Assembly: GCA_963971305.1 (NCBI GenBank)
Contig: OZ020308.1
Location: 25,387,275-25,451,274, forward strand
Length of the DNA: 64,000 nucleotides
Source of the DNA: Arcuatula senhousia
Lineage: Eukaryota > Mollusca > Bivalvia > Mytilida > Mytilidae
Direction: 5' to 3'
In this document: in pieces, positions 1-12,600 of the stretch
How positions within the stretch are numbered: position 1 is the stretch's first letter
Layout: each line of letters begins with the position of its first letter
Made by a program: the position numbers and the translations under genes
The notes under the pieces: generated by a model
The model's database searches: none
Told to the model about the DNA's origin: nothing
Seen by the model: the letters and a program-made list of their open reading frames with translations, nothing else

Positions 1-581
1 GAATGGAAAGACACACTGAAGAGAAAGAAATGCACTATCACCATTAAACCCACACTTAAAGAATTGGGTATAAAAGCTGCTTCCTTTCAAAACATATGTT
101 TAATAAACAAATATCTATTACTGAACACAATACAATTTTTACTTAACTAAGTAAAAATACAGGGTAACTTTCTACTTACAAATAAAAATCTTGAACCATT
201 TCCATTTTACAAAATTATGAATATCTGAAAAAAAAAAAATGCATCATAATTGTATCCAGATGTGTATGAAATACAATCAACATTTTGTCCTATAAAAATC
301 AGCAAGGGTGAAACTTTTAGTGATGTTTTGTTTTATAAGCATAGATTTCTTTGCTTTTAGTCATAAAAACAAAAGTAAAAGGTGCTTCATGTCTTCCATG
401 GAAAACATTCGTTGCCTGCATTTAAAGTTACAATAATTTGATGAAGGGGGACCATAAAAATGCCACACCTTGCAGTACAGCATGATACAGCTGTCAGTAC
501 AAAATCTCAGTGTCACAGAGAGCAACAGCAGGGCAATAGTGGAAGACAGAAACATTAAATTGTAATAAAATCTCCACTTAC

Positions 582-648
582 ATCTGAATATTTGGTTGAA
601 TGGATATCTAAAGGTGGATGACCATATAGTATTCTCATCGGATTTCAA
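582..648 (-). CDS. TPCN1: TPCN1 coding exon 12 (probable)
   Basis: Residues 418-439 plus one base. The reading LKSDENTIW...IFR matches human TPC1 only loosely (a W and an IF[KR] at the right spacing). Acceptor TTTCAG/TTGAAA and donor AGAT/GTAAGT are good, and the phase fits exon 11. The next exon is beyond the window. Confidence 0.65.
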
Positions 649-3600
649 CTGAAATATACAATAGTACAAATACAGAACAGAAAAAATTGTGTTTATTAAC
701 CTTAATCTACACACTAATAAATATACCTAATAGATCATTAGACCGTAAAGCCTGCTTCAACCCATCATTAATTTTAATAAATTTGTACCAATTCAGGACC
801 ATTGTAGTTTTTATTTCTTTGGTATATATGCAAATACATGTCCTTTTTTTGCTTTGGTTTTTTGGAGAACTGATATACCCTGTTCAACAATTCAATAAAA
901 TGTTGGTGGACAATTGAAAGTAGAGGCTCCCAGGAGCCTGAAACGCTCACCTGGTAAGTAACATTAAAGAAACTAGTTAGGATAGAAAACACTTTTAAGA
1001 CCAAGAATACAAAGTAACAAAGCTTTCCATTTGAAAAAAAAACATATTAAGTTAAAATTGATTTAAAACACTTAAAAGGATGATCTGACAATTTTGACCC
1101 TGAAATCATTTTTGTAGATCTTGATGAGCTGAACAATTTTGCAATGCTAACTATTCCTCTAACTCTTATGGCTTTTAAGATAAAGTCCAAAAACTGTGAA
1201 AATGGTCAATTTTGACAATTAAGGGGAAATAACTCATGTAAGGAGTCGTCCCACAACTTTGACTCAATGGAGAGTTTTTTTATGAGCTTTTGATGCTGAA
1301 GAAGGATGGTTGCTTCGGATTTTCTCTATCTCTCATACTTTTTTAGCTATAAGCTAAAAACTATGGTCTGACCCCCCCATGTTCTATTTTTAGTAACGGC
1401 GGGCGTTGGTTGGTCGACGTTCACAAATTTCACAAACTTGGTAGACGACATCCTTAAGATCGATTGTACAAAGTTTCAAAGCAATCCCACAAGTGGTTTC
1501 AGAGAAGAAGATGTTTTAAGTTAACGGACGGACGGATGACAGATGACAATAGCTCACATGACCCTTCGGGTCAGGTGAGCTAAAAAACCAAATTTCAAAT
1601 TTCAAATATTTGAAAAATTCCCTGAAAATAATATTGTAACTTAAAGGGCATTTTATACTCTGGCTGTTACCTAACTGTGCCTGTGTGTGTACATGTCTTA
1701 GGCCAGTTTAGAGTTTTGAATCGCTAACTAATTAAATAAACACTATGTTTCAATGGTAGCTTTCCTGTGGCTGGCAAGGCATTGGTTCAATGACAACAGT
1801 GATCAAAATAACATTTCTTATACTTTGTTCACGGCTTGTGATATTAAACAATTTAACATTAAGTTAAAATCCCTCAGAGCGAGAATAATATAAGGAACCC
1901 CCCTTAAAACGTAATCAGGAACATCATAGTGAGATCGTAGTAAATTTATTCAATGGACTGGAACATCTAGGTCAGGAAATAGAACGGACAGGCATTCGGA
2001 ACTGGCCAGGAATCTGGGGAAAACTTGGTTGTTCTCATTCTGGCAAAAAAAGCAACATAATGGATCCATAGGGGTATATAATGAGAACGAACCATCCTTA
2101 CACAGTTCCCAAAATATCCCCATACACATATAAATATACACAATAATACAATACCAAAATGTCAATGTAAATGTCTCTCTCAACCACATATTCAGCACGG
2201 TCAGGATACAAAGAGAATGAAAAAATGAGTGGTTGACCCTTACCTAACTCATAATTTACATTACAATAAATATAAAATGTGAAGGCTTACCCCTAGCCGT
2301 AACAATATGTCAGGGTATAGAGGAAGAAGAGAACACCATGTTAACTCAGATAGCTTCAATCATTTTGTTCTTATTTTATATTTGATATCTATTTTTAAAT
2401 TTAAATATATGTGTTTATTTGTTTGGTATTTTTTTTATTGTAAAGAGCATAGAGTACCTGGTAATGTTATTAGATATGTGCTATATAAATGCTGTAAATA
2501 ATAATAATAATAATAATGATAAAAGTCAATGGTTTTTAATAGGGAAACCACTTCAATGGAAATTTTGAGAAAATCAACACAACATTTTGGAGTACTAGCA
2601 CCGGATACAAAAGTTGCTCAATACAGGAAGACAACAATAACTGAGACTTTATACCACTTGGTTATAAATGGGGATATAATAACATATTACAACTTGATGT
2701 GTAAGTAATACTTATCTAAGGTTGTAACAAAAAACGAATGCTTACGATCCATTGCAAATCTAAAGCTTGGTATATCTGGTGGAATTCATCAAGACTTAAT
2801 TTCCCTGATTTACTGACATTTAACATCTTAAAGATTAAGTACCCGTCTCGTCTGTCTGAAAAGGAAAACACAAAATTTACTTAAATGTGGAAAAGCTTAC
2901 TTAGAATAACAACAATTGAACACCATAATGGAAAAAAAGTTAAGTTATCTCCCCAGTACGACATTAGAAAGAAATACAATTGAATTTCAATTTCCATAGG
3001 ATTTTCTTCCTTCATGTCAAGATTCAAAATCCTTCTATTGCTTTAAAAAGAGCTATATTTTTTATATGTGGTCAGAGAGAAGCAGTGATTTCTATATACC
3101 TTAAAATTTTGTTTGCCAGAAGAAGGGGGGATAATTCCTGTTAGGAATACAATTTCATTCAAATTCAAGTTTATATAATAGAATATTAGACTTCTGAGTT
3201 TTGAATCTTGAGATCAAGTTTATCATTAGTTTATTGTGAACCAAAAGGGTTAACCATATACCATTTATAATCACCATCTCAAGATTTAAGAAATCCTATA
3301 TATTTTAAACGGTAATTTCTGAGTGACAAAATGTGTTTTATTTTTCTGTTTTAGTGGATTTTTTAAAATGTTTTTGATAGGACTTAATTTTGTGTGGACT
3401 GATATTAAAGTGCTATGTAAGTGTACTGACAAATACAAAGACAAATTGGGTGATCCACACATGCTTATTACAAAACACATATAAAAGGATAAGTGTAATT
3501 AAAGTTTGTTTTTGCCTACAAAAACGATGTCTCCCCCCCCCCCCGTGTCCCCAAAAAGTTCCAAGATCAAAAGGCCCTTACTCCAAAAAATTTGATGATC

Positions 3601-6600
3601 AAATTTTCATGGTAATATGCACAACTACATATGGTGTCCTTCCTATATACCAAGTTTTATTGAATTCGGTTCAGGAGTTTCAGAGGAGTTGCCCTGACAA
3701 GATGATAAATGAGGATTTTCAGCAAATTTCTAAGTTCAAAGGGCCATAACTCCCACAAAAATTTGAGGATCAAAATTTCCTGGTAATATGCACAACTACA
3801 TATGATGTCCTTCCTATATACCAAGTTTCGTTGAATTCAGTTCAGTAGTTTCAGAGGAGTTGCGCTGACAAGATGATAAATGAGGATTTTCAGCAAATTT
3901 CTAAGTTCAAAGGGCCATAACTTCCACAAAAATTTGAGGATCAAAATTTCCTGGTAATATGCACAACTACATATGATGTACTTCCTATATACCAAGTTTC
4001 GTTGAATTCGGTTCAGTAGTTTCAGAGGAGTTGCGCTGACAAACTTTGTGACGGACAGACGGACGGACAGACGGACGGACGGACGGACGGACGGACACGA
4101 CAAAAACAATATGTCTCCCCACAAAAGTGGGGGGAGACATAATGATTACCGAAAAAATATTTTTTGGTGATTTGCTAAATGTTCTTAACATTGTGTAAGC
4201 ACTTAATACTCGTTAGTTAGAAAACTTACTTTTTCATTCTTCGTCATAACCACTAAATACTCATTAATCTGAAAACTTACTTTTTTTAGGCCTGAGATAC
4301 TTCATCATTCCAAGAAAATGTCTAACTGACACTGATTTCTTTCTCTTAAAATAGAAAATTACAAAAAGTCAACATAACACAAAAACCTCAAAAACAAACA
4401 CAAGGCTTGTGTTTGACATTCAAACCCAGGGAGCCCCAGGTAGGAAAAATGTTGCTCACTTGGGTCAGAATGAAAACAACCTGGGTAATGACGTAGAAAT
4501 ATAAAATGTAGCCTAGGTTGTTCCGAATGTACACTTTTATTTGTTAAAAAGATCATTGACTCATACAAAACAGATGTCACCAGTTTCTGTTTTATATTTC
4601 AACACAGGAAAAATAATCTACCTAGGCTGCTCAGGGAGGGAATGTCTAACGTGCCCTAAATTAGGAAAACTAATGTCAAATTATTTCCCCTGATTGTTAT
4701 TTGGTGCATTGCATCTCCATATCATGTATTTCCCTCATGTTATAAAGTTTCATTAAAATCCATTAAGTGCTTAAGGAGGACTTGCACTAACAAGATATGT
4801 GCACAGACAAACAGATAGAGTGGTTCCTATAAACCCCCTAAACTGTTTGTGGTACTTCTTTCATGTAAATTTTCTTTATAATCCATCAAGCAATTTAAGA
4901 GTACTTGAACTTGGATATATGTTGACAGAGGAATGCACACAGACATGGCAATCCCATAATACCCCTTCCAAACTACATGTATATTTGCGGATAGGGGTTG
5001 GGTAAGAAAAACTTACCTCCTTTGTGACTAACAGTCTGAATGCCCTTTCACACCCTTCTCTTTTGTGGAAGAAAAGTTTCTTAATTTTCTTCTTTTCAAG
5101 GTTGGAAAATGTATCATAGACAACAGCAAGAAACTGAAACACAAACACAGCTATATAAAGGTATCTTAAGTCACATCAATCGTTAGTACATTTAGAGCCG
5201 CTGATTCAGTAGTTTGGGGTGCAGAATTGTTTAATGAGCCTTTTAGTGTGAATTTTTTCAATAAAACCTAATTTTTGTCAGTTGTAGATGGGATGTAAGC
5301 CCAGTACACCTTTCCTTGGATCCACCACTGATTCAAATAATGAATTATTTGTTACCGTTCATATTTTTCATCAATGATTGCTTGATCATTTTTTTTGTAA
5401 GCATCCCTTTAACAATGTTTCAAGCATAATTTGGACATTAATTTTTAAAGATATATCATATAACTGAGATTAGGAAATGAAGCTGAATCAAGACCCTGAA
5501 AAATAAGACAAGAAATTAAATTTTGATCAATGAAAGACACTAGAAAGCTGAATATTAAAAAAAAATCTGACCCAAAAAATTTTCTCCACTCAAAAAATGC
5601 AGTTCTATTTGAAGCTCTAAAATATTTTTCAATAAACATTCAGGATAATAACTTACCAAATTCATGATGAAATAGAGCTCTAAAGACAGGTATATAACAA
5701 AGAAGATGCTATAGTATCTGGAGGCATTGTAGCTTGGCATCATCACATCTGGGTAACTAATGAAATAAAGAAATCATAGAAATCAACTTTATGATAAAGT
5801 CTTTTTAATTATGTAAATAATATACAATTCATAAATATTGGCATCAATTGTCTTTTTAATAAAAAAGAAGGCCTATGTATTAAAGAAAATGGGGTAAAAA
5901 GTAAAAATGTCCATAACATGTCAATGTTTTATCACATAACAATGACAATCATTTAGTTTTTAATGAGATGGAATAACATTTAAGATAATGCAATATCTGA
6001 TTTGAAGTTCTGAGGTGTCTCACAATGTTATTATACTATGGAATATTTTGTTTTCAAGAGTACTATAAATGATACTAAGCTATATATTTTGTATTCAATA
6101 AGTTGTTACATTAAAATTGCATTAACCAAGAATCTTAAAGACCACAAAAGAAAAGTGAGGTTTGGCACCATATATTATGATTTGACCCATTCTATATGCC
6201 TGCAAATAGGAAGAACTTGAGTATGTAGTATCCTTTATTTGTCTTCTCTTTCTGGAAATTGTTATTTCATTATTATTGGTGGAGTATCAATTTTCATGGT
6301 TTTTGTGGGTGGCCTTGACCCACAAAATTTGATTCTCATGAAAAGGACCTTTTTATACTGATCTGTATGCTGCAGATTTCAGAACCAAGAACTTAAGAAT
6401 CCACAAACTAATCCTTTTAAATCCAACCATAAAATTGGAACACACATAAATATATAAATCCACAGTTTTTCAGATTAATTATGTTTTTTGGGGGTTATTT
6501 TATTGTTACCTTTATTGACATGGCAAGATTCAATTTCTCCAAAAACCTTTTCATGTACTTACTTGGCAGTTGTTAGAAGAACAAACAGACTTATAAAACT

Positions 6601-9600
6601 ATCCTTCAAAGTGACAAAATACTGAAACAAAAAAGTACAAACAGACTTATAAAACTATCGTTCAAAGTGACAAAATACTGAAACAAAAAAACCAGCTATG
6701 TTGAGCTTTTGGAAGAACAGTTTGTCGTAAATCTTATATACATTGTATTTGCATTCTTGATTGTATATTCTTCTATAATAATAAGCATGTGCATGAAGAT
6801 CTGTGTATGTTATAACATTGATACTTTTTGATTTTTTTTTTCTAAACAAAATAACTTCAAACAAGTATCTGTGAAGTACTGCTCTCTTAGTATACCCCTG
6901 CTAACCCCAAAATTTACTATGTTGGTAAACAGGATGTAGACATCAGACATACCTTATTTCAATACTCATGATAAAGGACATCATACTGAAGCCATATACC
7001 AAATTTCAAGTCACTGTGATATGTAGTTGCTGAGAAAAATGTTAAGAAAATTTTCAACAATTGACCAGTAATGTTTAAAATTGCCTATTGTCGGTAAACA
7101 GGAAGTAGATATCTGAAAGACCTAGTTTAGATACTCGCGATAAAGGACATCATACTGAAGCCATATACCAAATTTCAAGTCACTGTGATATGTAGTTGCT
7201 GAGAAAACTGTTACGGAAGGACGGACGGACGGACTGAGGTAAACCTTTAACCAGTATACCCCCTCTTCTTCGAAGCAGAGGTACATGTATAATAAAAATG
7301 TTCGTTATTTATTTATTCAGAAATCGACAAGTGCTCAAATCAAATCTGTTACAATTGAACTATTATATCTTACTACAATGAGTCAGAGATACATGTTTTT
7401 ATCTAAATGTTACATACCTCATCTCCATGGATACCAGAAAACAAATAAAACCCTATGAAAATAAAAAAAAAATAAAATGCTTTTAACTGTGAGTTGTTTA
7501 ATAAATATACTTGACCCAGTTGTGTTTTTTATTACTTTTATTTATCATACTGTATTTGTGATGTCATTGTATTGTTTGCATACATAAAATGTTGTGTTTG
7601 TCTTTATTCAGTAAATAACAAACTTGAAATAAAGCTTTTGTATTTATATTTGTATACAGATATAAAAACAGGCATATATGTATATAATTTGACCATAACA
7701 ATATTAATACACATATTAGAAATAGATGTCCAGCTAAGCATGTTCAAATATTTAGCTTGAGATTAAAACAAATCTGTCAAAGTCAAAATGGCCGGCTTTC
7801 ATTACAGGAAGTATGTGAACTACAGACCTGAAATCAAAACCTACTCTATGGGACCCCACCCTGATGCTGTATACCAAATATCAAGTGGCTACGATAAGTA
7901 GTTGCTGAAAAAAAACTGTTATTAACATTTCTCCATGAAATCCAGCCAAAAATAAGAAGTATAAAAATCTGAAATGAATTGAAGAATAAAGTAACATTAA
8001 CTTTCTGATTAGTAAGGCAAATGAATATTTTTCTGATCTCTCATATAATCTTACTTCAGTCTTGATTATTTTTATGCATCTAGTTTTTATTCTAAATCAC
8101 CTTAGCCCATTTATTTTGAAATCTTATATACACCATTAATTATTATAAATACTCACCAAGTATAGAAAATATGAGCATAAAGAACAGGAGTAACATCAAC
8201 ATGTCTAAGATAGGTGGCAGGGACTGTAGAATTTGACGGACTGTTCTGTTAACAATAAATAAATAATATCAAAATAATAGAGGAGGTACATGTAACACCA
8301 ATAGCATTATTTGCTCTTTAAAACATTCAATAAAAATTACATGCAATCGTCATCAAACTTTTTTTAAAAGTATAGAAATTTCAGACAAGCAAAGAAACAG
8401 AAAAAAAAATCATGTTAATTTCAGTCTTTGAAATTAGCACAGGATCGACAGGTCATGGCCTGTAAAACTCTGTTCAGTCCTGTAATTTTTGGCAAATTTT
8501 GTAACATAATCTATTCAAAATACATGTATTTGAAAATAATTGATTTGGACCTGGAAATCTTTAACACTAATTTCTTTGACTGTAATTTTAGTTTTGTTTC
8601 CCCTTGACAATAGAAGAATCCTGAAACTAGACTTTGTCTTATGAAGATCTATCTACTAAGTCTTAATACTTTGTTCTTGCCAGGCCTTTTGCCCTTTTGG
8701 TGTAAGTTATGCTTTTTAAAGTAGCTGCCTCAATTATTTCATCTATAAGAACTTTTCAATGTTAGCAGTGTAAATAAAAGCATATTTGTCTTGATTTGAA
8801 AATACAGCTTTGTATTACAGAAATCAAACTAGACTGAGAGCAAGTTACAACACGAAAAATCCTTAGAATTCCAGAAAAATCTGGGAAACTTAGAAATATG
8901 TTTTATACTTTTCCAAAAGATTTATGCCTACAAGAACACATAATTGAAATACTTTAAACAAAAAGAGTCCTTATCAAATTTTGATATGTATTTTTTGTAT
9001 GTTTGTTTTGTAGACCTACACATCTTGTTTTACTTTGACAATGACAAACTATTTTCAAATACAGTTAAAGAACTCACCTTCTCACATTTCTACAATAATA
9101 TGTATCTAGCAGAAAAAGAGGTCGCAGTGACCTAGTTACTCTGAAGTGGTTATGTTGTCTAATGATAACTACAATGGTCTCTATAAAGACAATGATTAAC
9201 GTACAACTCTGAAAAAGAGAGAAAAAATGTGTCAAAAAATGTTAAGATTATGTTTAACAGGAAGTAAGTAAGCAACAGACCTAAAATCTAATCCCACATT
9301 ATGGAAATCCACTGTGATGCTGTATACCAAATATCAAGTGGCTGTGATTCGTAGTTACTGAGAAAACTGTTACGAAAATTTCTTCCCGCATGCTGCCCAC
9401 CTCACATTCCCCATTTTATAACCCAGATTTTTCACTCTGTGCAATCGGGCCAAAAAATCAATTGTGTAAGCAACATGACAGGATATTTACAGTTAATTTC
9501 TGATAATTGATGTACATGTTATATTATTCCAAAGCGATCCAAATTTAATTAGTGTATCTGAGGTAACAATAAACTTATTAAGACTTTTCTCCTAGCTTTC

Positions 9601-12600
9601 AAATGTTTGAAATGTAAAATTGTACATCCTACCTATTTCATACAGTTGCTAAATTCTAGAGCTACCTTACAATCTCGGGTTGGTTAAGCACTTAAACTTA
9701 CTTTAATAAGAGTTCTTTTGTGTCTTATAAATGTTCTAAATCCTAACCATTTCATGCGGATCCCTAATTCTAAACCTAATATCAGCAATCCAAACAGCTC
9801 CAAGGCAGCATGCACCTGAAAAATTAACAAAATGTATAACAAAAACATATGGCCTCTAGCAAAATTCAATTCAAAATGGTGCAAAATACAAGCAAAATTT
9901 ATTCTGGCAATGTAGCAGACAGTAAAGCACTGGTTTAAGCATTTTAATGTATATTATTGCTGAATATAAATCAGGTTGCTACCAGCAATTTCATCCTTGG
10001 ATAACTTTATCTTTCATTTATTTAAATCATCATTCTTATCTGTTATATTCATGTGTTTAAATTAGTTTCTTTATACATGTATGATAAAAAGACACAGAAA
10101 ACATTGTTAAAATGCATGTAAGTTCTATTCTTTTTTTTTGTCTTACATGTCTCCAGATCTGTTCGTAAAATATGTTTGTTTGATCATGTCTTGATGAGAT
10201 TCATGTGCCTTCTAGCACTTTATAAATTACATGAAGTTATTGTTATTAGGCCAATATAAAAAATATCCTAGATTCTCATTCCCTCCCACCCTTTTTTTGG
10301 GGGGGGGCCTTAAAATTTTTTTTTATGACAAATTATGTTCATATTTGGTCAATTTCCGTCAAACGACAGAAAATTTTATCCGAATGAAAAAATAAAAAGC
10401 GCCCACCCCCATACTTTCAAGAAATTTGGATGAGAATCTAGGAATTGTTTTATTTTGGACTAAATAAAGAAGTCATCACAAACCCCAACTGGAAGTGTAA
10501 GATAGGGAACAGCAGGTCTTTCACAAGCAGCTAACGACATCACAAGGAGAGCAGCAAACAAATCAAGCATGTAGAAAACTTTATTATGGGCAATCTTGTA
10601 AGCTGGCAAAGCCTTGAAATCTCTTGGATGGGTGTTGTATTTATCATTATTCTCCCCCTCCTGAAGGTATATTGCAGCCTCTTGATAATTCAACTCCCAA
10701 TCTTTAAACTTCCTATGTCGTCTGCTGATGACATCAAAGGGGGCGTTGTGCCCTTCAAAAATCTGGTGGTCGGAGCCTAACCCGTGATTGACATTGTAGA
10801 TTTGATCGTTATGTGAATAGACTTGATTTGATGGAACATCATACTGATCATCGTCTACAAATAAACAGAACAAAAGAACATTGAAAAAATTATTATATAA
10901 ATATTTACATTTACATGTATATGACATGCAAAATAAAATTCAATCATTTTTACAGATGAAAATTAAGAAATTTAAGCTCTTTAATGTAGAAAGTTTGCCA
11001 AATTGCATGAGACTCAAAATACTATGGAAGAAAATTCATAACATCCTTTCAAGAAACATTCAGATTTCTCTGAAGGTTTTGAAAATGTCTTTGTGCACAG
11101 AAAAACTGTGGGAAATAGTAACACACCAAATCATCATGTATCATTGATCAAAATAATAAATGGAATGATTTTTATTTTTGTATCTTCAAGACTTTAACAT
11201 GCTTTAAAGCAATGTCTTTCTCATAATATGAGGCAGGTAAAACCTGTTTCGCTCCCGATGTTTCAATTAATTTTTTTGGTTCGAAAATAAAAACAGCCTA
11301 GCTTTTCTTGTGGGTTACGTGAGCATTTAATGACATCTAAAATATTCAATGAAAAAACTTAAAAAGACGCCGAAAGTTCGGGAAAACAAGCGCGTGCTAA
11401 ACCGGACGTTGAACGAAAATTCAGTTCATAGTACAAATAAAATATTGACATTTCTACCATTATTGCTCCCTTCGGGAGGATATTATTCTAATCTTTATTT
11501 TACAATTCACATGTACAACATTTATTTGGAAATTTTAAGCAACACATTTGATTGAAAATATCCTCAAACACATTAATATCATATGCGAGTGTAGAGATGG
11601 TTTTAACTTACACATTCTCCCAAATGTCAAGTGACTCAAAATAGGATTTGAAAAAATTCCTTTCTGCAAAAAGTCTTTTTTTTTAATTCTGCTCATGCCA
11701 AGAAAAACGGTGGGAAATAATAGCACATCATCCCATTTGTCCATTATTATGTTTCATTTACATGAGCTTTTAAGGTGGTGCTTTTTCATATTACACTCCA
11801 GAAGCGTAATGGTAGTACATGTACTATGAGCTGAATTTTCCATCAACATCCGGTTTTTCACGCTTCTTTTCTCGAACTTTCAGCGTCTTTTTAACGCTTA
11901 TTTGTTTGAAAATTTCTGACGTCATTAAGCACAAGCGGGACCTGGAACTGAAGAGAAAACTGAAGAAAAGCTAGTATTTTTTGGATTTTCGAATACAAAT
12001 TGTTTCAATTCATAAACATTTCAAAATTTATACAGCATGAAAAATATTTAAAGATACGTTGTATAACTTCGAGAGTGTCACAGGTTTAACATGCCTCATA
12101 TTACATATGAAAATATACAAAAGATCAGTAAAAGTGCATTATAAAGAAAATTATTTCAAAATTGGCTCAGTTAAGTTAAAATGGAGAGACATGTATAGGA
12201 ACTAGGGAGGGATATGTTATTGTAACATCTACTTGAGCTTTTATGGCCATGCTATTACTCATCTTGATTTGAACAATGTGAGTTGATGCTGTTTGATGGC
12301 CCTTCACTGGCTTCAGTCTTCATAGGCGGATCCAGGGCCCCCCTTTAGGCGGAAAATTTTGGTTGAATATATAGGAAATCATTGAAGTGTGACCAAAGCG
12401 GGCCCCCTCTTAGGCCAGTCAGTGGGCCCCCTCTTTTCAGAATCTCTGGATCCGCCTCTGGTCTTCACAGTGTTCCAGTAATGAAAATGAATTGTGCCTT
12501 TGAAGTTTGAGTTTGACTTCCATGACAAGGACGTCCCACGAAGATTATCTTTTTGTCTAAAGATTTTGTGGGACATATTCCTAATGTTTAAATTCCATAA

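Noticed and set aside
361..714. 117-codon minus-strand open frame
   Set aside because: Only the short stretch 582-648 fits TPCN1, with splice sites on both sides. The rest runs into introns and matches nothing.
1950..2198. 82-codon minus-strand open frame in the TPCN1 intron
   Set aside because: No similarity to the TPC1 linker in any frame and no phase-compatible splice sites.
4052..4095. (GGAC)n tract as a simple microsatellite
   Set aside because: It is a part of the hairpin-headed repeats, always next to the head, so it is counted with family D.
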